From the NCBI GenBank assembly GCA_016715195.1, contig JADKBB010000016.1:62001-126000 (forward strand): 64,000 bases of DNA, given 5' to 3'. The notes below the pieces were generated by a model. It worked only from the letters and a program-made list of their open reading frames with translations, was not told the origin of the DNA and did not search any database. Position 1 is the stretch's first letter. Every line of letters begins with the position of its first letter. Of this stretch, positions 52,608 to 62,126 are shown piece after piece. Source of the DNA: Candidatus Villigracilis proximus. GTDB lineage: Bacteria; Chloroflexota; Anaerolineae; Anaerolineales; Villigracilaceae. A program made the position numbers and the translations under genes.

Positions 52608-54018
52608 ATGACAACTAATGAATTTGAAACCTTCCTCAAACAATATCCCACCTATGAAAAAACCGAATCGATCGATGCGCTGCGCAAAAAAGATTACTCG
52701 CGCCTTGATCGCGGCGAACATATTTATCTTGATTACACCGGCGGCGGTATTTATGCCGAATCGCAAATCCAAAAGCATCATCAACTTTTACACGAAAATG
52801 TTTTTGGCAACCCGCACTCATCCAACCCGACTTCACTCGCAGCCACCGAAGTGGTTGAAAGCGCGCGCGAATATATTCTAAAATTTTTCAACGCCGACCC
52901 GGATGAATATCTTGCCATCTTCACCGCCAATGCCAGCGGCGCGTTAAAACTGATCGGCGAATCCTATCCATTTTCAAATGGGCGTTACCTGTTAACTTTT
53001 GACAATCACAATTCTGTAAATGGGATTCGGGAATTTGCCCACGCCCGCGGCGCAGATGTGACCTACATCCCGGTCATCCTCCCGGACATGAGCGTTGACG
53101 CATCTCACCTTAACCTTGAGCTGGCTCAGCCTTCGAAGAGCGGACATAACCTTTTTGCATTCCCCGCCCAGTCAAACTTCTCCTCGGTCAAACATCCGCT
53201 GGAGTGGATCGAGCAAGCTCACGCCCACGGCTGGGACGTGTTACTCGATGCCGCCGCCTATGTCCCCACCAACAAACTGGACTTGAGCCAAGTCAAACCT
53301 GATTTTGTACCCGTCTCATTTTATAAAATATTCGGCTACCCAACCGGACTCGGCGCATTGATCGCGCGTAAATCCGCGCTGGCAAAATTGCATCGTCCCT
53401 GGTTCGCAGGCGGCACGATCACAGTCGCATCGGTGCAGGGCGATAAATATTATCTCGCTGACGGCGCCGCCGCCTTTGAAGACGGCACACTTGATTATCT
53501 CAACATCCCCGCCATTGAGATCGGGCTCAAGCATATTGAATCGATTGGTTATGATGTCATTAGTGAACGTGTAAAAACGCTCACTGGCTGGCTGCTCCAA
53601 AATCTGACACAAATGAAACACAGCACAGGCGAGCCGTTGGTGCGTTTGTTCGGCCCCAACTCTACAGAAGGACGAGGCGGCGCGGTGACTGTCAATTTTT
53701 ACGATAAAAACGGCAAAGCTTTTGACCATCGTTTTATTGAAAGCGAAGCCAATAAAGTTAACATCTCACTCCGCACTGGCTGCTTCTGCAACCCCGGCGC
53801 AGGCGAAATCGCTTTAGGCATCTCGCGTGTTGAACTTGATGTCTGCTTCACCAAACCCGGCAACGAAGACCGCTTCACCATCGACGACTTCCGTTTGTGC
53901 ATTGACGGAAAGTCCTCGGGCGCGGTGCGCATTTCGGTGGGTATGGTTACGAATTTTAATGATGTGCAGTCATTTTTATTATTTGCAAAGGGATTGCTTT
54001 CAGAGCCACCATTAGCCA
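52608..54018 (+). CDS. Class V aminotransferase (Mo-cofactor sulfurase/NifS-like), 3' end lost
   Basis: This is a PLP enzyme of the cysteine-desulfurase/MOCOS N-terminal type. The start is the ATG at 52608 with AGGAG upstream. Key sites are LDYTGGGIYAESQI, FTANASGALKL, LLDAAAYVPT (PLP Asp), the lysine K240 in SFYKIFGYPTG, and the Cys pair in TGCFCNPGAGE (C392, C394), the persulfide candidates. About 470 residues are readable. The natural stop is not visible, because the frame runs through a dispersed repeat (54006-54023) into a G/C-homopolymer tract. Desulfurase activity toward a cofactor is inferred. Confidence 0.82.
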
Positions 54019-55173
54019 CAAAAAAAACGGGGAGAAAAAACACCCGAGGCCACACACCCTTTTCAACAACACCAACGGGCGGGCCAAAAAGGACGGGGGC
54101 CGGGGCGGGCGCCGCCCGGCCCCAGCCCCCGCCCGGCGGGCCGCCCCCCCGCCCCGCGGGGGCCCCGGCGCCCCCGGGGGTGGGCGGGGGGCGGCCGGGG
54201 GGGGGGGGCGGGCGCCGGCGCCGGGGACGGGGGGGGGGGGGGGGGGGCGCCGGGGCGCCGCCGCGCCGGCGCCCCCGGCCGAGGAAGAAAACCCGGCCGG
54301 CCAACCCGGGCGCCGGGCAGGGGGGGGGAAGGAAAGGCGACCAGGCCCCACCCCGGAGGGGGCGCCGCCGCGGGGACGCCCCGGGCGGGGCCGCCCGGGG
54401 GGCGCCCCCGGCGGCGCACCCGCGGCGGGGCCGCGCCGCGGGGCGGCCGCCCCCCCCCCCCGCCCGGCCGCCCCGGGCCCGCCCCCCCCCCCCCCCACGC
54501 CGCAAGAAAGGCGGAAGGGGGGGGAAGAGGGGGGGGCCCCCCCGGCGCCCCCGGGGGCCGGGGGGCCCCCCCCCCCGCCCCCCGCAACGGCGGGACGGCG
54601 GGAGGGGCGGGGGACCGGCAGCGGGGCCCCGCGAGGCCGCCCAGGCGCACGCGGGCCGGGGGCGCCCGGGCCGGGGGCCCGGGGGCGGGCGGGGCAGGGG
54701 CGCCGCGGGGGGGGGGGGCCCCCCGGGGGGCCGGGGCCGGGGGGGGGCGGCCCCGGCGGGCGCCGGCCGGCCCGCCGGGGGCCGCCCGGGGCGGGGGAGG
54801 GGGGGGGGGCAAAGTTGGGAGGAAGTAGGGGGTTATCCGAAAAATTAGGGTTTTTCTCTTGCTTTGGGTTGGGAGGTTTTTTTAAAAAAGGGGGGGAGGG
54901 GGGAAAAAAAGGGGGGGGGGCCAGAAAAAAGTTGGGTTGTTTTTTTGGGCCGGGGCCGGGGGGAAAAAAGGGGGGGATTCCCCGGAAAAGGGGGGGGTAA
55001 ATTAGAGGGGGAAAGAAGGGTTAGAAGAGGGGGAAAAGGGAAGTTGTGGGGGGGGGGGAGGTCCCGTTTTTGGGCGGGGGCGGGGCTGGGGGGGGGGGGA
55101 AAGAAGGGGAGAGCAAAGGGGGGGGGGGGGAGGGGCCCGGGCCGGCCCCGGCCCCGGGAAGGGGGGGGGAAAA
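54019..55173. other. 1.15-kb G/C-homopolymer tract, probable artefact
   Basis: From about 54060 to 54800 the sequence is almost only G and C in long mixed runs. From 54800 to 55170 it becomes G-runs with A and T and few C on the plus strand. All six frames are open simply because stop codons are rare in such composition. The flanks are ordinary coding DNA. It looks like failed base calling or consensus. The true sequence should hold the end of the aminotransferase gene and the promoter of the ywbE-like gene. Confidence 0.65.
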
Positions 55174-55377
55174 ATGAACGGACAAACCCGCTCCAATATC
55201 AAACCCGGAATTACGGTATTGATCGTCTTGAAACAGGATCAGCGCACAGGGAAGTTGACCCGGGGCATTGTCAAGGATATTCTCACCAGCTCGCCCAATC
55301 ATCCGCACGGCATCAAAGTCCGCCTGGTGGATGGGCAGGTGGGGCGTGTAAAAGAGATCGTGGAATTGTCATCATAG
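55174..55377 (+). CDS. YwbE family protein
   Basis: This is a 67-residue protein of the YwbE/DUF2196 family. The pattern IKPGITVLIVLKQDQRTGKL-RGIVKDILTSS and HPHGIKVRL-DGQVGRVKEI is diagnostic. It is predicted as a small beta-rich RNA- or protein-binding domain of unknown function. The upstream region is unreadable, so its promoter and ribosome site cannot be judged. Confidence 0.88.
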   Translation: MNGQTRSNIKPGITVLIVLKQDQRTGKLTRGIVKDILTSSPNHPHGIKVRLVDGQVGRVKEIVELSS

Positions 55378-55485
55378 TGTAATCTCAAACAGTGAGTCTC
55401 TTGGGGCAGGAAGGGATAAAATGAAAGCAAACATACACTCTTTCCTGTTTTCACTTGGTTGTATACAAAGGGAGTCACGCAGCAC

Positions 55486-57273
55486 ATGAACGCGCTCTTT
55501 TCGGCATATTTTGTTTTACTTCTTATCCCGCCTCTGATCACGTCCACGCTGGCTGTTTATGCCTGGCGGCATCGTGCTGTGCAGGGCGCAAAGGCTTTTA
55601 CTGCGTTGATCTTTGTCATTACCTGGTGGGGCGTAGGGCAGGTTGTGTTGTATCTCGTTGGGGATCATATTACCCCTGCAACCTGGGCGATGAAGTTCTT
55701 GTTGCTTGTCATTAACTTTTTAGGCCCTGTACTGCTTATTTTTGTTTTGCAATATACCCAGCGTGAAAGGTGGCTGACTCGCACCCTGATTTGGGTTTTG
55801 TTTCTCCCTGAGCTTATTTTTACGATAATTCTTTTCACGAATGAATTGCATCATTTGTACTGGACGCGCATTTATGTTGATAGAACTCTGCCGAATGCGC
55901 TGGTGGTTTTTGAGTTTGGCACGATCAATTGGGCGAGCCTGATCTACTCCTATCTTTTGATTGGAATCAGCATGGCGCTGATCGTCCATTGGGCGTTGAG
56001 CAATTCGGCAAAGCTTTATCGTCAGCAGGCCTGGGCATTATTGATCAGCGTTGTTGCGCCTCTGGCGGCGAGCGTTTCCTATATTTTAGGGTTTATAAAG
56101 ATCGACCCGACCCACTTTGCTTTTTCCGTCAGTGGGCTGGCGTTGGGCTGGTCTCTATTCCGCTTTCAGTTCCTTAATTTAATGTCCATCGCGCGTGAGG
56201 TGGTGATCGAAGGCATGAGCGATAGTATTTTAGTGCTTGATGCGCAGGAACGTATTACAGATATGAACCCGGCAGCGGAACGCCTGTTTGGTTTTTCAGC
56301 TTCTCAGGCGGTTGGGCGCGCGGTAGGAGATGTGCTGGCTCAGTGGCCGCATTTGGTGGAGCGTTACCGCGATACACGTAATGCATTGGAAGAGATCACA
56401 GTTGGTGAAGATGATCTTCAAGATTGGTATGAAATGCGTATTTCACAATTACATGATCGGCGTGGACAGTTTGTCGGTCGTGTCGTGGTGCTGCGTAATA
56501 TCACCGCGCAAAAGCTGGCTGAAAAAGTGCTTGCCATCGCCCGCGATCAGGCGCTTGAAAGCAGCCGCGCCAAAAGTCATTTGCTTGCCAAGGTAAGCCA
56601 CGAATTGCGCACACCATTGGGCGGGATCGTGGGTTTTGCTGAATTGCTTTATGATGATACATTCGGTTCGCTGGGTGAAAGACAAAAACATGCCACAGCG
56701 CAAATCATAGAGAGCGCGCATTATTTGACCGATATGGTGAATGAACTGCTTGACGAGGCAAAGGTCGAATCCAATACGATCCAGCTGCGATTGAGCCGCT
56801 TCCTGTTTAGCGATATGTTTGAAAAAGTTAATGCAAACATGGAGGTGCTGGCAAACAAAAAGGGACTATCGATCATCACCTACATTGCCCTTGATCTGCC
56901 TGAGACCTTTATCGGCGATGAACAACGTTTGCGGCAGGTATTGACCAATCTGATCGGCAATGCCATTAAATTTACAGATCAGGGCGAAGTCCGCCTGAAT
57001 TTCTTTAAGCCCGATCCGGAGCATTGGGTCATGCAGGTTGGGGATACCGGCATCGGCATTCCCGAGGATGCCCGGGCTTATATCTTCGATCCTTTCCGTC
57101 AGGTGGATGCTTCACTGGCGAGCGATCATGGCGGTACGGGATTGGGCTTATCCATTGCCAGACAATTGGTGGAATTAATGGGTGGACAGATCACCCTCGA
57201 AAGTGAAGTTGGGCAGGGAAGTACGTTCACTGTGCTGCTGCCAATCATTGAAAATCAGGAGAAAATTTCATGA
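55486..57273 (+). CDS. Membrane sensor histidine kinase with 7TM and PAS domains
   Basis: The start is the ATG at 55486; an in-frame TTG at 55459 is less likely; 595 residues. Residues 1-225 hold seven hydrophobic spans of the histidine-kinase N-terminal 7TM type. PAS is at about 230-350. The phosphoacceptor is His372 in VSHELRTPLGG. The ATPase domain has NLIGNAIKF, DTGIGIP and GGTGLGLSIA. The C-terminus overlaps the response regulator by 4 bases, giving a two-component pair. Confidence 0.92.
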   Translation: MNALFSAYFVLLLIPPLITSTLAVYAWRHRAVQGAKAFTALIFVITWWGVGQVVLYLVGDHITPATWAMKFLLLVINFLGPVLLIFVLQYTQRERWLTRTLIWVLFLPELIFTIILFTNELHHLYWTRIYVDRTLPNALVVFEFGTINWASLIYSYLLIGISMALIVHWALSNSAKLYRQQAWALLISVVAPLAASVSYILGFIKIDPTHFAFSVSGLALGWSLFRFQFLNLMSIAREVVIEGMSDSILVLDAQERITDMNPAAERLFGFSASQAVGRAVGDVLAQWPHLVERYRDTRNALEEITVGEDDLQDWYEMRISQLHDRRGQFVGRVVVLRNITAQKLAEKVLAIARDQALESSRAKSHLLAKVSHELRTPLGGIVGFAELLYDDTFGSLGERQKHATAQIIESAHYLTDMVNELLDEAKVESNTIQLRLSRFLFSDMFEKVNANMEVLANKKGLSIITYIALDLPETFIGDEQRLRQVLTNLIGNAIKFTDQGEVRLNFFKPDPEHWVMQVGDTGIGIPEDARAYIFDPFRQVDASLASDHGGTGLGLSIARQLVELMGGQITLESEVGQGSTFTVLLPIIENQEKIS

Positions 57274-57638
57274 CAAAACCATTAGCTTTGGTCATCGAAG
57301 ATAACGACAAACTTAGCCAGATATTTTCTTTAACCCTGCAAACAGAGTTTGAAATTGAGGCAATTACAGATGGAAAGGCTGCCCTGAAACGACTGGGTGA
57401 GATCGTACCGGATTTGATCATTTTGGATCTGCATTTGCCCAATGTTTCAGGGCATGAATTGCTTAAGTATGTGAGAGCCGATGCGCGCATGGCAAAAACG
57501 CGCGTCATTCTAACCACCGCGGATGAACGCCAATCGGAGGCTTTGCAGGACCTGGCAGACATCGTCCTCTTGAAACCGATCAGCCCCGTGCAATTGCGTG
57601 AACTGGCAACGAGGATGAAGGATAATCCGCGTGCGTAA
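57270..57638 (+). CDS. Single-domain response regulator
   Basis: This is a 122-residue receiver domain with no output domain. The acidic pocket is E10-D11 (VIEDND), the phosphoacceptor Asp53 is in LIILDLHLP, the conserved Thr is in ILTTAD and the Lys is in LLKPIS. It overlaps the kinase gene (ATGA), so the two form a co-translated pair. Output would be through protein contact. Confidence 0.9.
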   Translation: MTKPLALVIEDNDKLSQIFSLTLQTEFEIEAITDGKAALKRLGEIVPDLIILDLHLPNVSGHELLKYVRADARMAKTRVILTTADERQSEALQDLADIVLLKPISPVQLRELATRMKDNPRA

Positions 57639-57668
57639 GAAATAATTGAGTGGGGGTTTCCAAATAGC

Positions 57669-58445
57669 ATGACACAACCTTATCTTAATTACGATGTAAT
57701 TTCAAATGACTACGATCAGCGCTACCCGTCCTCCCAACATTGGGAGCGCGGGGATGCACTGCTTAATCTTGTCCGTCAGATCAAGGCAAAAACCATTCTG
57801 GAGGTGGGAAGCGGTACAGGCTTTTGGTTGAACCTGCTGCATCAGGTGACACCTCAACTCTACGGCATGGATTTTTCAGCGGGGATGATCGCCCGGGCTC
57901 GCAATCAACCTGCGCCTCTCAAGTTAACTCGCGGCACAGCGACTCAACTCCCGTATCAAACTGCGACCTTTGACCTGCTCTACTGCGTGGACGCGATTCA
58001 CCACTTTGAAGATCATGCCGCGTTCATTCGCGAAGCCTTCCGCGTATTGAAGCCGGGCGGTACATTGGCGCTCATCGGCCACGATCCGCACAGTGCCGAT
58101 GGCAGTTGGTATATCTATGATTATTTTGAAACCGTTTACGAGACCGATCTTCTGCGTTACCCATCCGGCAGCGCGCTTAGGGCTGTGATGAAACAGGCGG
58201 GGTTTCAGGACGTTCAACAACAGAATGTGGAACATGTTTTGAATATTCATACCGGGGAAGATGTTCTGAATGAACCTTTTCTTAAACAGAGCGCCACATC
58301 TCAACTGGCTTTGCTGGACGAGGATGTGTATCAGGCCGGCATTGAAAAAATAAAAGCAGATTTAAAGAGAGCGCAGGGATGCGGTGAACAGATCGTCTTT
58401 AAGTCCGATTTTTGGGTCAGGATGTTTTCAGGAATAAAAGCATAA
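57669..58445 (+). CDS. SAM-dependent methyltransferase, class I
   Basis: This is a 258-residue protein with a Rossmann-type methyltransferase domain. Motif I is ILEVGSGTGFWLNLL, followed by YGMDFSAGMIARAR, TFDLLYCVDAIHHFED and FRVLKPGGTLALIGHDP. It resembles UbiE/COQ5-like small-molecule methyltransferases. The substrate is unknown. It lies 30 bases after the response regulator. The gap 58446-58643 contains no gene. Confidence 0.85.
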   Translation: MTQPYLNYDVISNDYDQRYPSSQHWERGDALLNLVRQIKAKTILEVGSGTGFWLNLLHQVTPQLYGMDFSAGMIARARNQPAPLKLTRGTATQLPYQTATFDLLYCVDAIHHFEDHAAFIREAFRVLKPGGTLALIGHDPHSADGSWYIYDYFETVYETDLLRYPSGSALRAVMKQAGFQDVQQQNVEHVLNIHTGEDVLNEPFLKQSATSQLALLDEDVYQAGIEKIKADLKRAQGCGEQIVFKSDFWVRMFSGIKA

Positions 58446-58643
58446 ACATGTTTGCGAACTGCATCAGCGGCAGATAAACTTCCCGAATGACGGAAGCAGG
58501 CATGGGCGCGGAAAGAAGCGCGAGTCTGCAGGTGGGCCCGTCCGAATTTAAATCATTCATTTGCCCGGCTGATAAGGTCGGGCAAATTCTTTTTCGCGTG
58601 CTATACTCGCGTCTAATAATTTCACTTTATACACCGGGTAGAT

Positions 58644-59267
58644 ATGAAAAAAATATATATATTCCTAGCCATTGCGATTATTGTTTCTTCATGCAGTAAA
58701 AAGCCTGACGTCATTCCTGCGACCTTTACGCCGCTGCCGGTCAATACGCCAATCGTTAGACCAACCGACAGGCCTCTGCCTACAGTTACTCCTGTTTGTA
58801 TTTCCTCCGAGCCGGTGCAAAAAGATATTGACCGCGCACTTTCTTATACAGAAGGTGTTTTTGATGAATTGGAATGGGAACAAAGTTACGCGATTGCAGA
58901 GAATCGTGTTTCGGTGACCTGGCTGAATAATCCGGAAGGCGCGATTGTTTATCTTGAGGCGCTGATCTTTCCATGTGGTTATGAAGAGCCTGATCTGAAT
59001 CGATATTACAGCGATGAAAATTGGAAAGCCATTTTTCAAAATTACGAGAGCTATAATCTCATTGATGAATGTAAAACCGATGATGGCTTGCGATTGTATG
59101 AATTCGAGGCGCAAAATTTTGGCTTTGAATATGGTATTAAATACTGGGTTGAGAGTGATACAGATACACGTGTGATATCCACCATGGTTGTTTTTCCGCT
59201 TGATTCTGAATCGCTAATGGATGAGTATTCATCCATGCTTTTTCCAGATTACATGGTCTGTCCATAA
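58644..59267 (+). CDS. Lipoprotein, paralogue of 61541-62092
   Basis: This is a 207-residue lipoprotein with the signal lipobox VSSC (Cys17) and a Pro/Thr-rich linker to about residue 50. A domain follows with KDIDRALSYTEGVFDELEWEQSY, Cys in FPCGY and ECKTDDGL, and the end FPDYMVCP. It aligns along its length with the lipoprotein at 61541-62092. I do not recognise the family. Four extracytoplasmic Cys suggest disulfides. Confidence 0.65.
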   Translation: MKKIYIFLAIAIIVSSCSKKPDVIPATFTPLPVNTPIVRPTDRPLPTVTPVCISSEPVQKDIDRALSYTEGVFDELEWEQSYAIAENRVSVTWLNNPEGAIVYLEALIFPCGYEEPDLNRYYSDENWKAIFQNYESYNLIDECKTDDGLRLYEFEAQNFGFEYGIKYWVESDTDTRVISTMVVFPLDSESLMDEYSSMLFPDYMVCP

Positions 59268-59345
59268 TCAACCAGATCTTAAGCGGACGTTTAATAAGCC
59301 GTTTTTTTGACCACAACACTTGTACCGCGCTGCGGTTGGTGCAGG

Positions 59346-59412
59346 TGAGACTCAAAAAAATTAGTGTCTTGGCGCCTTTGTGGCTTAGTGGTGAAGTTAC
59401 TAAACAGTCTCT
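59346..59412. repeat. Dispersed repeat with GAGACT/AGTCTC ends (copy 2)
   Basis: GAGACT (59347-59352) and AGTCTC (59406-59411) bound a block containing CCTTTGTGGCTTAGTGGTGAAG and ending TAAACAGTCTCT, as in copy 1 at 36546-36625. A reverse-orientation fragment seems to begin at 54006-54023. Confidence 0.6.
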
Positions 59413-59442
59413 TGGGTCTATCTTTCTAAAAAGGAATCTATC

Positions 59443-61518
59443 ATGACTTCTCGTTATGACATCTTATTTCAACCGATCAAAATAGGACCAGTCACCGCTC
59501 CGAATCGTTTTTATCAGGTGCCGCACTGCAACGGATTTGGCCATCGGATGCCGCAAGGCATGGCCGCCATGCGCGGCATGAAAGCCGAAGGCGGCTGGGG
59601 CGTGGTCTGCACCGAAGAGACAGAGATCCACTACACCAGCGATCTTTCGCCCTTCATCGAAGGACGCATCTGGAGCGATGACGATATTCCCGCATGGCAA
59701 TTGATGACCGAAGCCGTACACAAACACGGCGCGCTGGCCGGCATTGAATTAACCTATAACGGATATGACGCCGCAAATCTATATTCACGCGCCGCGCCTT
59801 TTGCCCCCCGTTCGCAGGGACTTGTCGGCGGCAGCGGCTATGAACCCGGTCAATCACGCGCCGCAACAAAAGATGACCTCAAGCAGATCCGCAAGTGGCA
59901 TCGTAACGCAGCAGTCCGCGCCAAACGGGCGGGATTCAATATCATCTATTGTTATGCCGCGCATAACCTGTCACTGGCCTTTCATCTGCTTTCAAAAGAT
60001 AACGACCGTGCCGATGAATATGGCGGCTCGCTTGAAAACCGCACACGCTTTTTGCGTGAACTGATCGAAGACACAAAAGAAGCTGTGGGCGATACCTGCG
60101 CTGTGGCTGTCCGCTTTGCGGTGGATGAATTACTCGGCAAAGATGGAATGCAGTTTGACGGCGAAGGTCACGACATCGTCGCCATGCTCGCCGAACTTCC
60201 CGATCTGTGGGATGTTAACGTCAGCAACTGGTCGAACGATTCAACAACATCGCGTTTTGAAAAAGAAGGCAATCAGGAAAAATATATTTCCTTCGTTAAG
60301 AAACTCACCACCAAACCGGTCGTCGGCGTTGGCCGTTACACATCGCCTGATTCAATGGTCTCGGCCATCGAGCGCGGCATCATGGACTTGATCGGCGCGG
60401 CACGCCCGAGCATTGCCGATCCATTTTTGCCAAACAAAATCAAAGAAGGCCGCAACGAAGATATCCGCGAATGCATTGGCTGTAATATTTGCGTCACTGG
60501 CGATACGCGCTTCGTTCCCATCCGCTGCACACAAAACCCAACCATGGGCGAAGAATGGCGGCGCAGTTGGCACCCTGAGATCATCGCGCCCAAAAAATCA
60601 GATGATGAAATTCTGATCGTCGGCGCCGGCCCTGCCGGGTTGGAAGCCGCGCGCGCACTCGGTCAACGCGGATATCATGTTGTGCTAACCGATGCAAAAC
60701 GCGAAGCCGGCGGACGTGTGACTCTCGAATCCGCGTTGCCAAATTTAAGCGAATGGCGGCGCGTCATCGACTGGCGCATCACACAGATCGAAAAAATTCC
60801 AAACATTTTCTTTTATCGCTCCAGCCCGATGACCGCCAAAGACATCCTCGAAACCGAAGCGCCGCATGTCATCATCGCCACCGGCTCCACCTGGCGCCGC
60901 GATGGTGTCGGGCGCAACATTTCACGTCCCGTGCCGGGCAGTGCAAAAATTTTCACACCCGATGATCTGATGGACCCCAACAGCTTGCTGTTGGACAACT
61001 GGCGGCAAGCCGCCCGCCCTCAAAAAATTCTGATCTACGATGACGACCACTACTACATGGGCGGCGTCCTCGCCGAACTGCTCGCGCAAAACAATTGCGA
61101 AGTTACATTGATAACGCCCGCTCCCACCATTTCCTATTGGACTCAATTCACGCTTGAGCAGGAACGCATCCTCAAGCGGCTGCACAACCTGAAAGTGACT
61201 CTCCTTGCGGATCACATCATCGCATCTCACACCCCGACAACTGCCACAGTCACGAACGTCATCACCTCCGCTGAGTCAACTCTCGACTGCGACGCCATCG
61301 TCATGGTCACCGATAGAATCCCCAACGACGCGCTGTATCACGAACTGAAACCCGCGCTGGCTGAAGGTAAACTTAAATCCCTGCGCCTGATCGGCGATGC
61401 CGAAGCGCCAAACATCATCGCGCAAGCCATCTTCAATGGTCATCTCGCCGCGCGCGAATTTGACGAAATGATCAACCCGGATGAAACGCCATTCAAAGTG
61501 GAACGCATTAAGTTTTAA
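59443..61518 (+). CDS. Trimethylamine/histamine dehydrogenase family flavoprotein
   Basis: This is a 691-residue iron-sulfur flavoprotein: an FMN TIM barrel (1-335), a [4Fe-4S] loop C344-x2-C347-x2-C350-x11-C362 and a C-terminal ADP/pyridine-nucleotide-fold part with VGAGPAGLEAA. Cys29 in RFYQVPHCNG matches the cysteine that binds FMN covalently in trimethylamine dehydrogenase. The catalytic Tyr171 and His174, Trp263 and Asp266 are conserved. Of the substrate aromatic bowl, Tyr60 is replaced by Glu59 and Trp355 by Asp354, closer to histamine dehydrogenase. I infer an amine dehydrogenase with a different, perhaps larger or dicationic, substrate. No electron-transfer flavoprotein genes are adjacent. 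Confidence 0.85.
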   Translation: MTSRYDILFQPIKIGPVTAPNRFYQVPHCNGFGHRMPQGMAAMRGMKAEGGWGVVCTEETEIHYTSDLSPFIEGRIWSDDDIPAWQLMTEAVHKHGALAGIELTYNGYDAANLYSRAAPFAPRSQGLVGGSGYEPGQSRAATKDDLKQIRKWHRNAAVRAKRAGFNIIYCYAAHNLSLAFHLLSKDNDRADEYGGSLENRTRFLRELIEDTKEAVGDTCAVAVRFAVDELLGKDGMQFDGEGHDIVAMLAELPDLWDVNVSNWSNDSTTSRFEKEGNQEKYISFVKKLTTKPVVGVGRYTSPDSMVSAIERGIMDLIGAARPSIADPFLPNKIKEGRNEDIRECIGCNICVTGDTRFVPIRCTQNPTMGEEWRRSWHPEIIAPKKSDDEILIVGAGPAGLEAARALGQRGYHVVLTDAKREAGGRVTLESALPNLSEWRRVIDWRITQIEKIPNIFFYRSSPMTAKDILETEAPHVIIATGSTWRRDGVGRNISRPVPGSAKIFTPDDLMDPNSLLLDNWRQAARPQKILIYDDDHYYMGGVLAELLAQNNCEVTLITPAPTISYWTQFTLEQERILKRLHNLKVTLLADHIIASHTPTTATVTNVITSAESTLDCDAIVMVTDRIPNDALYHELKPALAEGKLKSLRLIGDAEAPNIIAQAIFNGHLAAREFDEMINPDETPFKVERIKF

Positions 61519-61540
61519 ATCGATTGTGAGGAATATTCCA

Positions 61541-62092
61541 ATGAACAAGTTTTATGTTTTGGCTTTCGTTCTTTTTTTGAGCGCTTGTAGTGCCCAACTT
61601 TCCGCGTTACAACCGGGGAGCGGCTGCGATTCTTTTCAGCCAGCACAGGCCGATATTGAATATGTGCTGAACTTTGGAAAGGAATTATTCTCAGAAACAG
61701 ACTGGCAGCGCAGTTATACGGTGGAAGAATTTAAAGCCTATGTATCATGGACGCACAGAAGCGTTTCCGCAATTTCAGATGTCTCGATCCTGTTGTTTTG
61801 TGATGAAGGCGGCACACAGGACATTGGCTGGTATTTTAATGATGACAGCGTGCAGACCATGTTCACGGAATATGATCAATCTCTGCTTGTAAAATCCTGC
61901 GCTAAAGACGATTTCCTGCTTTACGAGTTTGAAGCCATTGAAGAGAATATAAAATATGACATTCGATTTTGGGCGCAGACCTTGAACAAATCACGGGTGT
62001 TGACCATGATGCTCGTCTTTCCCAGGGATGAAAGCAATATGCTTGAGCAATATGGCCAGCAATTTTTTCCGGAATTATCTTCATGTCCATAG
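61541..62092 (+). CDS. Lipoprotein, paralogue of 58644-59267
   Basis: The start is the ATG at 61541 with GAGGAA upstream; 183 residues. Lipobox LSAC (Cys16). The body matches the other lipoprotein: IEYVLNFGKELFSETDWQRSY, YVSWTHR, SLLVKSCAKDDFLLYEFEA, VLTMMLVFP and the terminal FPELSSCP. It lacks the Pro/Thr linker of its paralogue. Function unknown. Confidence 0.65.
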   Translation: MNKFYVLAFVLFLSACSAQLSALQPGSGCDSFQPAQADIEYVLNFGKELFSETDWQRSYTVEEFKAYVSWTHRSVSAISDVSILLFCDEGGTQDIGWYFNDDSVQTMFTEYDQSLLVKSCAKDDFLLYEFEAIEENIKYDIRFWAQTLNKSRVLTMMLVFPRDESNMLEQYGQQFFPELSSCP

Positions 62093-62126
62093 ACCGGATC
62101 AATAATTTTTATAGTGTGGTTATGGA

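Noticed and set aside
54063..54848. Long open frames on both strands in the G/C tract (Gly/Pro/Arg-rich products of 180-270 residues)
   Set aside because: Stop codons are simply rare in near-pure G/C sequence. The products are low complexity, all frames are open at once, and the tract itself is suspect.
59443..61518. 2,4-dienoyl-CoA reductase
   Set aside because: The same fold, but the Cys29 covalent-FMN motif and the QVPHC context fit the TMADH family much better.
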